Assembly (NCBI GenBank): GCA_020736575.1
Contig: JAGPYM010000001.1
Span: 2,976,001-3,040,000 of the forward strand
Length of the DNA: 64,000 bases
Origin: Thelonectria olida
Lineage: Eukaryota; Ascomycota; Sordariomycetes; Hypocreales; Nectriaceae
Reading direction: 5' to 3'
The notes under the pieces are model-generated. The model saw only the letters and a list, made by a program, of their open reading frames with translations. It was not told where the DNA came from and ran no database searches. Shown piece by piece: positions 50,429 to 61,696 of the stretch. Positions within the stretch are counted from its first letter, which is position 1, and each line of letters begins with the position of its first letter. A program made the translations under genes and the position numbers.

Positions 50429-51437
50429 ATGGACCCGCCATCCTTCACCACCATCACCAACACCTTCACTGAGCATCTCGGGGCCAATTCTCCTCGCCTC
50501 TTTCTTCTACGCAATCACACATTGTTTATACCCAACCGTGCCCAATATCGCACAATGGCTGGCGGCGTTAAGAGAGACCGCGACGGCACTGCGCGAGCCA
50601 AGGCACCACAGGCCGACCAACCCCGCGGCAGATTTCATGACATGTTTGAAGGCTTTCGCAATGAGTTGGACGAGCACCATGATCGGCGAGAAAGGGTCAT
50701 CAAGACCTCGCGCGATGTCACAGCCCAAAGTAAAAAGATGTTTGTTTTCCATTCAGCCTTTGTCTATGTTCCAAGGTTAACTGACTGGCTCGTAGTATTT
50801 TCACACTGCAGAGGTATGCCCTCTGGTATAGCTACCCATGTAGCTATCCTCACTAATTCGTGACAGAGTCAAGCAACTAAACAAAGACTACCCGCCTCAC
50901 ATCCAAAAGGACGTTGATACCCGTCTTGAAGAGATAGCAAAACTCCTCGTGGCCATCGCCCCAGACATCCAGTCCATCAACCGGTATAGGTACACAAGAC
51001 CAATGCAGTGCCTGGAGGAGTTCATTGAAGCTCTTTCCTTTGCGCATTACCTGCGTCATCAAACACTCATCACCCCCGAAGAGACCCAGGCAGCTGTTCA
51101 AGCCGAAATCTCTTTGAACTCTCATGACTACATGTACGGCGTGTTTGACCTCTTTGGCGAGTTGATGCGCTTTGCGACCGTCACTACAGCGCAAACCGGC
51201 GAGCTGCCCGGCCACGAAGGGCGGACCATTCTTTCAGATATGCAGGAGCTGGGGTGCGCTTTTGCGATGCTGCCTGCGCCACCGACAAAAGACTTCCGTG
51301 GCAAGATGGGCGTGGCCAAGGAGAGCGTTAAGAAAGTGGAAAGATTGGGATACGGGCTTGTGGTGAGAGGTAGTGAAAGGCCAAAGGGATGGGTGCCTGA
51401 TATGCGAGATGATGCACCTGAGCCTGCGGATGATTGA
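50429..51437 (+). CDS. Translin-associated factor X (Trax) family protein
   Basis: Three exons: 50429-50739, 50796-50813 and 50867-51437; 299 residues. The middle exon is only 18 nt. The two joins give DVTAQSKKIIFTLQRVKQLN, the conserved Trax core, and every other splice choice breaks it. Later motifs are RYRYTRPMQCLEEFIEALSF, DYMYGVFDLFGELMRFA and GYGLVVRGSERPKGW. Trax pairs with translin in the C3PO complex, which degrades small RNA and tRNA leader fragments; in human Trax the acidic residues in the EFIEA and DLFGEL helices are catalytic, and both Glu/Asp clusters are present here. The first ATG (50429) adds 42 residues before a second in-frame ATG (50555, MAGGVKRDRDGT), where homology starts. 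The extra part (LFLLRNHTLFIPNRAQYRT) could be a mitochondrial presequence or just leader. Confidence 0.9.
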
Positions 51438-51844
51438 ACAATCATTGCTTGATCGCTTTCTTTTTGAACCCCATTCTGATTAACCGAATGAACCGGCGAC
51501 CCTGATTACGCATTATCGACCGAACAACGAAACGGTGTATTTGACCTCAGGACGGGAGCCTTTGTGAGGCTGTTTGTGGGAAGATACATTATTGTTCAGC
51601 CGCATTTATTTCATGTTCCCCCAGCTTTGCTCGGAAACCAGCAGGTCACTTGTTCATTGGAGTTGTTCGCGGTAATAGAAAAGTCTTGTTATTCTCGGGG
51701 TGTGATATATATCAAGACATTTCCTGCCCATATTGTAGCATTGTCAAATCAATCAGCTTTTCGCATTTACTCACTTGCATTTCGTAACTTCCTAGCATTA
51801 ATTTTCAGCACTGCCTACTGTTCTGCCTCAAGTTCACTCTCAGC
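51438..51844. other. Intergenic, promoter of the orphan gene
   Basis: Non-coding and A+T-rich towards its 3' end (51690-51840), with a TGATATATATC stretch near 51701. No gene is seen. Confidence 0.55.
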
Positions 51845-53122
51845 ATGTCATCGAGGAGCCCTTCTCCGAACACGCCTGGTGGCCGTCTGGGAATGCTGTC
51901 AGAAAACACACACCCGAACATTCTAACCCCTGGCGCCGCTAATAACGATGTCGTTTACCTGAGGACTAATGATGAGCATAAGTATGCTATCTTGAAGAAT
52001 GTTAGCGATGAGGGAGATACTCATCTCAAGACGGCTCTTTCCGTGTCATTGAGCGATGCGACCGAGAAGAAAGACACCCAAGCTCTGGTCGATCTTGGCC
52101 ATAACGAGCGTCTTGCCGAGCACGTCTGCACCAAGATCCTATCTAGTGACACCGGCTCACTTGATAAAGCTCGCCGGTCACGACCTTTCTCTTGGGACCC
52201 AATCCCAAGACCCGTGCAGGACAGCCCGAGCGAAGTTGAGACGTCTCCCATCAACTCTAATCTTCAGGAGGATGACGGAATCCACGAAAGCCAGACTATC
52301 GCCTCTGTGCCAAACGAGACTCCACCCGAGCCGAAGACTCTTGGAGGGCTTGTGACTCAGGCCTCTCACGACCGTGCTGAACGTGTCAAAGTCTTTGGCA
52401 GGATGCAAGCCATGATCTGCTTCGCAGCTTTCAGCAACGGCTTTATCGACAAAATCCCCAGCCGGCCCTCTTGGTACAACTGGGAGTACAGCGGTCGACG
52501 CCTTTGGAACATGTTGAGGAAGGAGCAGCGGCTCCTAAGCAAGAAGATCGACGAAGACATGTACCTTTTCTACGACTCGGTGAAGGATGACGACCTCATC
52601 CTGAACAGAGCACCCCCAGGAGCAAACGCGAGTCTCCGATGGAGACTTGTCAAGTTTATCTGGAGCATTATTCGCGAGGAGATTCTGGACTACGAGGGCA
52701 AGGCCTGGGCCGAAGACCTGGAAGCGAGGACGGTCAAGCACATTCACGGCGCGGTCCGCCCATTTCTCAACGACGAGACGAACCAGAAGCAGATGTCGCA
52801 TGCCGTCCTGGAGGCGACGAAGCTAGCGACAAGGCTGAGGGGCCTGTTGAAGTCCAACAACACGACATGGTACGAGCTGAGGCTGCCGCCGAACTTGGAC
52901 GGTACATGCGTGGGCGATGGGACACGAGCCCACGTTCAGTACGTATGCCTCGACGGAAAGAACGCCTACAGCGAAGGCCGCAAGATTTACGGCACCGTGT
53001 TTGACGCTTTGGTGCGTCATGTTAGAAATGCTGACTACACTATCAGCATTGACGTTGAGTGTCCGGCGATGGTGGCGGATTATTGTCCGCAGGAACAGGA
53101 GGATAAAAGCGCGTACTACTAG
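51845..53122 (+). CDS. Hypothetical protein, unknown family
   Basis: Single exon, 425 residues, ATG at 51845. I do not recognise the family. The first 170 residues are polar and Ser/Pro-rich, probably disordered. The remaining 250 form a compact, charged, Trp-rich region with helices: VFGRMQAMICFAAFSNGF, RPSWYNWEYSGRRLWNMLRKE, LRWRLVKFIWSIIREEILDYEGKAW, MSHAVLEATKLATRLRGLL. It then has a short beta-like end with RAHVQYVCLDGKN and YTISIDVECPAMVADY. No signal peptide or clear membrane helix is present. It resembles the many lineage-restricted cytoplasmic proteins of filamentous fungi. Codon use looks normal and the frame is intact, so it is probably expressed. It has no obvious functional link with the neighbours Trax and Swc3. 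Confidence 0.75.
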   Translation: MSSRSPSPNTPGGRLGMLSENTHPNILTPGAANNDVVYLRTNDEHKYAILKNVSDEGDTHLKTALSVSLSDATEKKDTQALVDLGHNERLAEHVCTKILSSDTGSLDKARRSRPFSWDPIPRPVQDSPSEVETSPINSNLQEDDGIHESQTIASVPNETPPEPKTLGGLVTQASHDRAERVKVFGRMQAMICFAAFSNGFIDKIPSRPSWYNWEYSGRRLWNMLRKEQRLLSKKIDEDMYLFYDSVKDDDLILNRAPPGANASLRWRLVKFIWSIIREEILDYEGKAWAEDLEARTVKHIHGAVRPFLNDETNQKQMSHAVLEATKLATRLRGLLKSNNTTWYELRLPPNLDGTCVGDGTRAHVQYVCLDGKNAYSEGRKIYGTVFDALVRHVRNADYTISIDVECPAMVADYCPQEQEDKSAYY

Positions 53123-54846
53123 ATAGCATCGAGATGGAAGAAGTTGAGGACTTGTTCATTGATTGCCATGGGTGACGGGAACAAGAATAGCTGAATGCGC
53201 CGGGATGAGATCAGATGGTGGCGTGTCATAGCGCTTAGTTAGAGAGACGTATTTCTGAATTTGATATTACTCTTCCGGTCTAGACGAATGCAAATCAATC
53301 CTATCGAGTGACAGCTTGAAACATGAGATAATGAAGATTGCCGTGGCAGTTGAGGCGTCGCGTCACGGGGAAAACGGAGCCCGAGAGGCCTGAGGTTAAA
53401 TCAGACGTTGCGAGTGCGGCGCTAAGCCATGGCCAGGATCCAAGGTACCGCGGCCGTGATCAGATGTACCTGTAGAAATATGCGGGGAAGCAGGGAAAGG
53501 CAGGTACTCGTGATAAGACGCGCGCGTTTTGCGGCGCGGGCCTGCAGCACCTCAGCAGTGGGAAATGCGGCTGTAACAGGTGCAAGCCCCACCCATGGAC
53601 GCCTGGATGCCTGGATCGTCGGCTAGGACCAGAGCCGCCAGACATGGGATGCGACGACAGAGGGAGAGAGATGAGCCGAGTTGCGGCTATTTCACGCCAT
53701 GGCCGTCGAGGAAACGCGTCACATGTTGTACGGGGAGTAGATTCGAACCCGTTGTTCATGTTTGCCTTGGATTTGATTGTGAGTGACTGAAGAAGGCCTG
53801 ATGGCTACCGTGAAGGCGTCGTCGTCGTCTTTCAATTAGCTGCCATTCTTGGTATGGCTGACCCCGACTGGCCCGCGATTTTCTACCCTTCTGGGGCAGG
53901 TTGGCCTTAGGTAATGGCCGCATGCGCATGATGTACGGACGCTCTCCGGGGGAATCTTATTACCTCTGGCGAGAGTTGTTCTCTCGCCGGTCGACGACCG
54001 ACAATCCGAGGCGGGAATAAGGCTCTTCTTCATGCCCCCATATGGCGCTGCAATAGCCATCCGTAAATAGCCTGTGCTGAGAGGAAGGCAACTGTTATAC
54101 ACTCTCACCAATAATCAGGGTGCTCGCGCGTTGGAAAAGTGAATGAATTCCCTCCATCTGAGTCCTCTTCCCCCAGGCGCAGTCGGCGCACCTGGCGCTA
54201 GCGGGCTTTCCGCCTCTCTCCCCGTCCATCCAATGCCTCGTAGCCAATCACAACCCTTGAATGCCTCTCCATGCTCCATCTGGCAGCTTAGTCCTCGCTC
54301 ACTGTTTTGTTCACTGATCCTCTCCGTGGCCCTGGGGTTGGTTTGTGGTCCGGGAGCTCCACTGAGAGTGTGCGACTTCCTTGTGCTTGGCTTGGTAATT
54401 GGTACCTTCCTTCCCTTCTCATTGCTGGAGACGTGCACTCACTGGAGCACTGCTTCACCAGGTTCCTCGTGCCGCCGCGGCGCCGCACCTCCATGTCCAC
54501 TTCCCACCTCACACCTCTTTCCCACTCTTTATTATCCATTCTTTCTTTCTTTCCAACCTCTCTTCCGAGTACCTGTACACGCATTGTTTCTCGCTCGCTT
54601 CGTCTGCTGCTCCCGCCAACCTCATCCCCTGAACACAAACGAAGCTGGCGCCTCGGCTTCAGCTCCGGCCACACCTCCGCGTCTTTCGCTGACCCTCGGC
54701 CTCAAGCTCAACCTCAGCTCCCTCACGTCTCGAGCTTCATTCCCTGTCATCGGCAACGCGCTTCTGGATGGCATCTTTATAATGCCTTGCCCATCACCTG
54801 TCGCGTGAATACAACCAAACCGCCTCTTGCTTCACAACCGCCCGTC
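53123..54846. other. Intergenic, long CT-rich leader of Swc3
   Basis: 53123-54100 shows nothing recognisable. From about 54150 to 54840 the plus strand is strongly CT-rich with many short frames, typical of a promoter plus long 5' leader. No tRNA could be confirmed; a GGGTTCGAATC-like string near 53743 (minus strand) lacks a matching stem. Confidence 0.5.
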
Positions 54847-57169
54847 ATGGAGAAGAAGCGCAAGCTGCCCGCCCGGGCTGCTGCTCGTAGCGATCAAGCC
54901 GCCAAAAGGCGCAACATCACGCCTCGAGAGCGTTCCGAGACGCCAGCTGCCCCCCCTCCACCGCCTCCAGCTCCCAAAGAGCCTACACCACCACCTCCGT
55001 TACCCAAGTCGATTCAGGTTGGCAAACCATTACCCACCGTCGAGGTTGCGCAGCCCGAAGACCTGGCTACTAAGGAATACCAGTCTGTGGGCGAAAGGTA
55101 TGTCGGAAACACACACAAAATCTTGGAAGCTTGCTGCATACTGACAAACACCCATTCGCAGTGGTGTTCTCGCCGAGTCTCTCAACCGATCTCGTAACAA
55201 ATGGATAAGCGACGGCCTCCTCGCCAAGTACTGGACAAAGCCTCACAAACGTAAGGGCGTTCTTATCGAAGATCCCAAGAACCCGCCCAAGGAGAGCATG
55301 ACCAAAGTCGGCACCGTCACCATCACCATTGAACCGCACGTCATCGAGGCGACTATGTACATCGTCAAGGACCCGAAACCGAAAATCAACACAACACCGG
55401 GGAAACAGCAACAACGTCCCATCATTCAATACGGGCCTCCCAACGGCTCAATGCCTCCACCGCCAGCGCCAGCACCTGCGCCTATGCCAGCGCCAGTCAT
55501 GGCTACACCAAACATGGGCAATGCAGCACTTGTAAAACAGGTCGCCCCGAGTCCCGCTCGGTCACCAGCTCCGCCGCAACCACTGCCCAAGCCGCCACCA
55601 GCCCAGGTCGCCCCAGCGGCTTCCCCGAATATCACCGTGCAAGCTTTGACGAGTAATACCGCGCCCACGCCGAGTCCTAGCTACCCCCCGAGACCTCAAG
55701 TTGCTGGACCTCCTGTCGCACCTCCCGCGATATCCCCACAGGTTCCTCGAGGAACCCCGAATCCCCCATTGGCGTCTCCCTCAACACCCATGTACTCGAC
55801 GGGGAATACACCCGCACCTGCGCCAGCACCAGCACCGGCTCAGGCATCGCCTGCTCCAGTCGCTTCTCCGGCTTTACGGCCACCCACAGCTGTGCGCACT
55901 ACACCTACGACTGGCAACGCCCAACCAGCGACCCCGGCGGCAGCTCCCGCTACCCCCTCTTCAAAGCCCACACCCAACGACCCCGTCATCGCCTTGCTAG
56001 CACAGAAGGCAGCGGCTGATGTTGAACTTAGGGAGCTCATGAGACGAGTGGCCATGGGGAAAGCAAGAGAAGGAGAATTGGAACACTTTCAGAGCATCAT
56101 TGACCAACTGAACATCGAGTATCGAAGTAAGGGTGGGCAGCAAGGGCCGTCTGCAGACCGTCTGCTTGTGGATGGCAGGACCGTCAAGTACTTTGCTGAT
56201 GAGGTTCGAACCATTCTTGATATTGTCCTTGCCTCCAACCCCAATCAGAAATCTTCCGAGCTTCGACCTCCACCCAGGAGTGACCCTCTGGTCGTCTTGC
56301 TGGTCAAGACGGCGCTAGAGGACCAAAGAACTAAAGACATGATTCGACGGATTGCAGAGGGTCGACCAGGCTTCACCGATGCACAAGACTTGAAGGACAT
56401 CCTCGACAGGCTGCACCGTGATATGAAGACTGTGCCTCGTGCCCCGCCGGCACAATCTCAGATTAGACAGCAGACGCCCAATGGGATGGCTAGTGGTCAT
56501 GCTAAGCCGCCCGCTCCTCTTCCTGTATCGCAAGCCACCCCCCAAGCGCTGCGTTCCAAGGGGCCTCCACCCGCGCCGAAACCAGACATCAACGCTGTCG
56601 TGTTCGACTTTGGGACCGGAGATCGGTACCTGTTTCCCAAATTCAGTATTTTGGAATATCTGTCTACGCCCCCAGGTCAGCAAGTTGTGGCGTCATTTCT
56701 TATTGTCCGCAAGGGAAGCATCTCTGAGTACGGAGGAGACCCTAAGCTGGATTACTACCAGCCCGTCAGCATTCGGCTTCAAACAGTCACTGGGCGACAT
56801 CTGGAGCACTTGGCTAGGGTTGTTGCTCCTCAAGACGAGGTGGAAAGATATATGGATGATGTAATGGATAACATGACACGTGCTGAGTATGTTCTCTTGG
56901 CCATGAGGTTACCGAGAGCCTCGAAGGACGACGAGAAGGAAGGCACGAGCTCTGACGAGCCAAAGACGAATGGTTCAACTCCGAAGCCCGACGAGACTGC
57001 ACCAAGACAGAAAGCTACCCCCAGACCTTCAGTACTGTGGAACACAAAAGGCAAATCAGAAACGCCTCCACTAAGCGGGCAGTCTTTTCGCCCACCCCGA
57101 GATCCAGAGCAAGAAAAGGAGTCTCGATATCAACGATTGATCAACTCTGTGGCCGCCAAGGACGCATAA
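54847..57169 (+). CDS. SWC3: SWR1 chromatin-remodelling complex subunit Swc3
   Basis: Two exons, 54847-55097 and 55162-57169; 752 residues. The N-terminus is diagnostic: MEKKRKLPARAAAR with KRR, then GKPLPTVEVAQPEDLATKEYQSVGE, and across the intron SGVLAESLNRSRNKWISDGLLAKYWTKP. The centre is a long Pro/Ala-rich disordered stretch with runs of PA dipeptides. Two helical repeat-like units follow, each with DP(V/L)(I/V)xLLxxxA and RR(V/I)A (DPVIALLAQKAAADVELRELMRRVA and DPLVVLLVKTALEDQRTKDMIRRIA). A C-terminal domain of about 130 residues (DINAVVFDFGTGDRYLFPKFSILEY to VLLAMRLPR) is shared by Swc3 homologues. SWR1 exchanges H2A for H2A.Z in nucleosomes; Swc3 is an accessory nuclear subunit. The internal pair of similar segments suggests an ancient duplication. 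Confidence 0.87.
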
Positions 57170-58487
57170 GCTACTAGACGACACATTGATAAGACCTTGT
57201 GTATATACGACCTGATCACGGATTGATCAGGCTGGTTTGGGATGAGAAGAGGTGGAGATTACGGGATTGCAAGGACGTTAACAACAATATCATCATCACC
57301 AGTAAAAGGGTCGGTTTATGGATGGCTCGCGTAGTATTCGTACATGCTGGAGCTTTGTTTGGGCAAGAGATGCCTACTTGTGGATGGGACGTGTCTGGAA
57401 CTGAAACTAGAAGGAGAATGTTGGGCGCGAGCTTTTCATGTGCCTCAATTATTCTTGTATTATAGTAACAAAAATAGTCTCACAGCGGGATAATAACATA
57501 TTGCTGGATTCACTGGTATTTTCAGGATTCTGTAAATCCTTGCGGCATTCTTGGCATTCACATATAACGCTTTTACCTTATCGATAAACCCCCTTCATTC
57601 CCTCCCCCCCAATGCGCGTCTCGCAAGACGGACGAATATCTCCACTACATCCTAGGCTCTTGTTCACTTTGACTCGGAACCAGGATAAGGACTCACGTGA
57701 AATATCTCGTAAATCTTTGCGTCTTTATCTCTCCCGTCTCACCTACTCACTGTAATAATTTTTGTGATTACATCGTCTCGAAAATGGTTCGCATTGAACC
57801 CTTCTTGCAAAAACCCCATTCTCAAGTCTCCCTGTTACATATATCCGCATTCGTATTCAAGATGTGACGCAAAGCCCATACATATATGGGCTGGCTAAGG
57901 AATGAATCCGTCAAGATGATTCTCTCCAAAACAGTACCCGTTTGACAGTCTCTTAGGTAGACATGCGGTGGAAAGAAACTACGAGACTCGAAAGGAGGGT
58001 GACAAATTTTCAGGCTCAGCAGTGGCTCTGAAATCAGGCTTGACTGTTTTGGTATTTATGTCACCCTGGCTTGACGTCTCATGTTTTCTTCCCCCCACTA
58101 CGTCTTTGTACAAAGTACATTCCATATTTGCCGAAAGGATATGGGGGCATAGAGGTTGCCTCGCACAGCGTTATCCATATTTTGAGAAGCGTTTGTAAGA
58201 GACACACGCGTCAAGAAGATTTCGTCAGGGCAATCGGGAAAAGCACAGTACTTGATGCTGCAACTACAACCAGATATGCAAGAATTCAGCGCTCTTTTTT
58301 AGTTGTCTATTAACGAGAATGAAAACAGAATAGTCAGAAAAAGACAGTCACAGTTGGCCCAGGCCATATTCTACATTCGGACGCCCCTGAGAACAGTCAA
58401 TACGCCGGAAAAATGGCAACCATGAAGAATACAACTTACAAACTCCATGAATTTATTTTTCGTTTTCGTGCCAGGGAGAAACACAGT
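57170..58487. other. Convergent intergenic region
   Basis: 3' flanks of Swc3 and PRPP synthetase. No gene is supported. An imperfect inverted repeat with ends AGGGTGACA (57996-58004 and 58060-58068) may be a third, very diverged relative of the foldback element. Confidence 0.5.
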
Positions 58488-59883
58488 CTAAACAGGAACG
58501 TTGTTGAAGAGGTATGATACCGATTCACCATTGTGAGTTCGTCGGATAGCCTGATGACTTGATGAGTAACGGTTTCCAGAATTGTCAGCTGCTCTCTTAC
58601 CTCGGCTAAAGTTCCAGCCACATCGATAATCTTGAGCTTGGGGCATCGTTCAATCTTGTCACCCACTACAGATGGGTTAGTATCAGGTCAATAACATAAC
58701 ATTGGAGCCAACTAGCGATGTTGGCATTGGCACTGCACAGAGCAATGATACTTACAAGGGACGGCTGCAACAAGGTTAGCATATAAGATTGAGTAGGGCA
58801 TGGGGAAGAGCTTACTATTCGTCACAACGAGGCCAGCAAGACACGAGGCATTGATGGTCTCAATAGCCTTGCCACTCAGGATACCGTGAGTCACGATGGC
58901 GTACACGGCCTTGGCACCGTTCGTGCTGACGGTTTCAGCGGCCTTGGCGAGCTGTACACAGTTATTAGAACCGGAAAAATGTGGCTCGGTGTTTAGGAGG
59001 GAAGCAGCTTACGGTTCCACAAGTATCTGCCATGTCGTCGACGAGAATGGCAATCTTGTCTCGAACATCACCAACCAGGACCATGCGTCCAACAACATTG
59101 GGGCGAGGTCGTTCCTTGTGAATGAGAGCAAAGGCGGTATTCAACCGGTCAGCAATTGAAGTAGCACGCTTGGCACCACCGGCATCAGGGGAGACGATAA
59201 CGCAGTTCTCGACGTCTACGTTCTCGCGAATCCAGCGCAAGACGGAAGGCTCAGCGTAGAGGTTATCAACGGGAACGTTGAAAAAGCCCTGGATCTGGGA
59301 GGCATGGAGATCCATGGTAATGACATGGTTCTAAGTGGTGTGTCAGATAGGAGTGCCATGACTGGAAAACTGGGAGAACGTACGCATCCAGAAACCTGGA
59401 GCATATTGGCGATGAGCTTGGCACTGATGGGAGCTCGCGACCTGTCCTTCTTGTCTTGGCGTGCGTAAGGAAAGCTCGCTGGAGACGGTGTTAATGGCCA
59501 TCATTAGGATCTAGGAAAGATGCTGCTCACGAATGACGGCGGTGATCCGTCGGGCCGAGGCAGTGCGACAAGCGTGAATCATGATGAGGAGTTCCATGAG
59601 ACCATCGTTGACGTCGCCAGGAGCGGTAGACTGAAGGATGAAGACATCCTCATCTCGAACAGACTCGCCGATGGAAACGCTAGTCTCTCGGTTTGAGTAG
59701 TTGAGGCTCATGGTGTTAGCGACATCAATGCCGAGCCTGTGTTCAGCGGTTAGAGGTCAGAGGGCTCACAAGGCATCTCGCAGCGAGGGAGATCTGGACA
59801 TACCGGCTGGCGACCAGGGCACTGAGCTCCGGGTGGGAGCTGCCCGCGATGAGCTTAATCTCGTTGGCCATTTGATCTAACAT
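58488..59883 (-). CDS. PRS: Ribose-phosphate pyrophosphokinase (PRPP synthetase)
   Basis: Eight exons on the minus strand: 59883-59804, 59736-59531, 59478-59384, 59330-59013, 58951-58816, 58764-58756, 58665-58601, 58550-58488; 323 residues. It makes PRPP from ribose 5-phosphate and ATP for nucleotide, His, Trp and NAD synthesis, in the cytosol. Visible motifs are [11 protein letters not shown] near the start, [19 protein letters not shown], the PRPP-synthetase signature [16 protein letters not shown] (134-149), [10 protein letters not shown] and the PRPP-binding loop VDDMADT (224-230). Exon 6 is just 9 nt and gives [13 protein letters not shown]. The last exon restores [22 protein letters not shown]. 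Two in-frame ATGs are possible, 59883 and 59871; the second begins at [10 protein letters not shown], where homology starts. Yeast has five Prs proteins that assemble together; which one this matches was not settled. Confidence 0.95.
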
Positions 59884-60811
59884 TGTGAAGAAGGGAAGAG
59901 AAAATCGGTATGCGGTATGCGGGGCTGAAGATTTTTTGGGCGGCAGGAATTGAAAATATGCAGGCGATTGGATCCGGTGGGGGTGTTTTGGTTTTGTATG
60001 TACGAAGTACGTACTTGGTACGACTTAATATGTATTGCCGGGCCGCCGTCAGGACCGGAGAGGCCGATCATTTTTTTTCTGCTCATCCGGGGGCCATAGC
60101 TTTTACCTTTTTGGCGGGGAAGTTATTGAGATAGCAGCTTGAACGTTTGCCGCGTCGGGAATATGCGGACAAGAGGAATGAATGCACTGCGAGAGCCACC
60201 GAGAAATTCGATTCTCAACGAATGGATTAGATGTAGCAGGCGGTATGATGACATAAATCCAACCCAATCTTATTCATCGTTGCTGTTGTAGGTTGGGTAT
60301 GTATGAGGATGCTACAAAATGTCAATCGCGATAAAAAGCCACACGCCCATGTGATCCTCGGGTGGCACCTGCAAAATGGGAGTCAGAGAGGCCGGCTAAG
60401 ACCGGTCCTTTATCGTGTCTGAATCATGAAATCACAATTGAAGCACTTCATCTCGCAGTCACAAAGTCAATCGTTTTCAGGCGGCAACCTCAAGTAGATA
60501 AAATTTGCAGTTGGAAAGAGCATCCTCTGTGAGCAGACAAGAGAGTTGCTACCGTGTGTGGCTTTCCAAACACTCGCAGAATGGCGACGGCCTGCCTTCA
60601 CGCACACATTTGACTTCGTGCCAATATGAAGCATAAAATCACACTTTACGTGCAGAAAAGCCAATTCACTTGGTGGTGTACGGAGATGCCTTTCTTGTAA
60701 AATCTTCCGCACTAGTACTTCTTTTAAATCTCTTCCCCAGTCTCTGCATTCTTTCTGTGTCCCCTGTCGTACACGCGCCTTCTCGCCAGAAAACCTCCAT
60801 ATACCGTCATC
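59884..60811. other. Divergent intergenic region
   Basis: Promoters of PRPP synthetase (left) and the first secreted-protein gene (right). A palindrome AAGTACGTACTT lies within TATGTACGAAGTACGTACTT at 59997-60016, about 115 bases from the PRPP synthetase start. A TTTTAAATC stretch about 90 bases upstream of 60812 may serve as a TATA element. Confidence 0.55.
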
Positions 60812-61696
60812 ATGAAGTTCTTGTTCATCAACCTTGTACTGAGCTCCATCTCATTCGCCTGGGCGGCCAGTACCGCCCCATATAGTCACAAAGAGCTCCC
60901 TGCGATCAAACAAGAACCCCCCGTGGCCAAACAGGAGCCGTCACGGGACACCGACCGCCTTTTTCCTCACCCCGTCCGCTTGACAAAGCCGGAAGTCAAG
61001 ATATTCAACAAGATCTTAGCTGTCATTGTTAATATACAAGGATCCATGATAGAAATAAACCCGTCTCTCAAACACCTATTCGTTGAGTCCATGGTATTGT
61101 TACTTTCTAGCGATTTTCGAGGATATGGAACTGACATAGTTCCAGGACTCTTGGAACAATCTGCGGACGTATACGGATAGAATGGGAAGTGTCGAGGAGA
61201 GAGATTTTCTTTTTGTAAGTTATTCCTTAGACGGGTTGGGGGATAAAGAACTGACTTGGGGCAGCCGCTTGAGAGCTTGAGGACGGCGCTGGCCAATGTC
61301 ATCATCGAAAGGCCCACGTTGAAGAATAAAAAAGCCGTACAGGATTTGCTCATGGAATACGTCGTAAGTCCTGTTTGCTGTTCGCTGAACATGGCCCTGC
61401 TAATAGTTTTCCCTTAGGCTTATGTTGGATTCTTATGCTATTCATATCGCGGAAAAGGAGACGTCATCCCTCCCACCATCTTGGAGTCGCCCGCCGAGCT
61501 ATTTGGTATCATGCTGCGCTTTCTTGCCTACGACGTTCAGGAGTTAGAAACAAAGATTACGATGCCAACCAACCACGCCAAACGCCCCACGATTTTCCCC
61601 AAGAAACCGGACGTCATTCCTCATCCTTGGCGTAAATTTGGCAGTAATATTGGCAATCCCAGAACGCGGTATGGAGACACGCGGGTGACAGAATAA
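60812..61696 (+). CDS. Putative secreted protein A, unknown family
   Basis: Four exons: 60812-61093, 61146-61214, 61265-61363, 61418-61696; 242 residues; all three introns are phase 0. The N-terminus is a clear signal peptide (MKFLFINLVLSSISFAWAAS), followed by a polar segment with two KQEP repeats, then a helical part (VKIFNKILAVIVNIQGSMIE, LESLRTALANVIIERP, ELFGIMLRFLAYDVQELETK) and a basic, Pro-rich tail. No catalytic motif or family is recognised. It has one Cys after the signal peptide and no N-glycosylation sequon. The last five codons and the stop lie inside a foldback repeat (61681-61757). It neighbours a second secreted orphan with the same exon plan. It could be a secreted effector or a developmental protein; neither can be shown. 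Confidence 0.68.

Noticed and set aside
53730..53760. GGGTTCGAATC-like B-box on the minus strand, possible tRNA
   Set aside because: The T-arm stem does not pair and no A-box or acceptor stem is found at the right distance.
54143..54808. 221-codon plus-strand frame before Swc3
   Set aside because: It lies in the CT-rich leader; the translation is Ser/Pro/Leu-rich as any CT-rich strand gives. The Swc3 N-terminus is secure at 54847.
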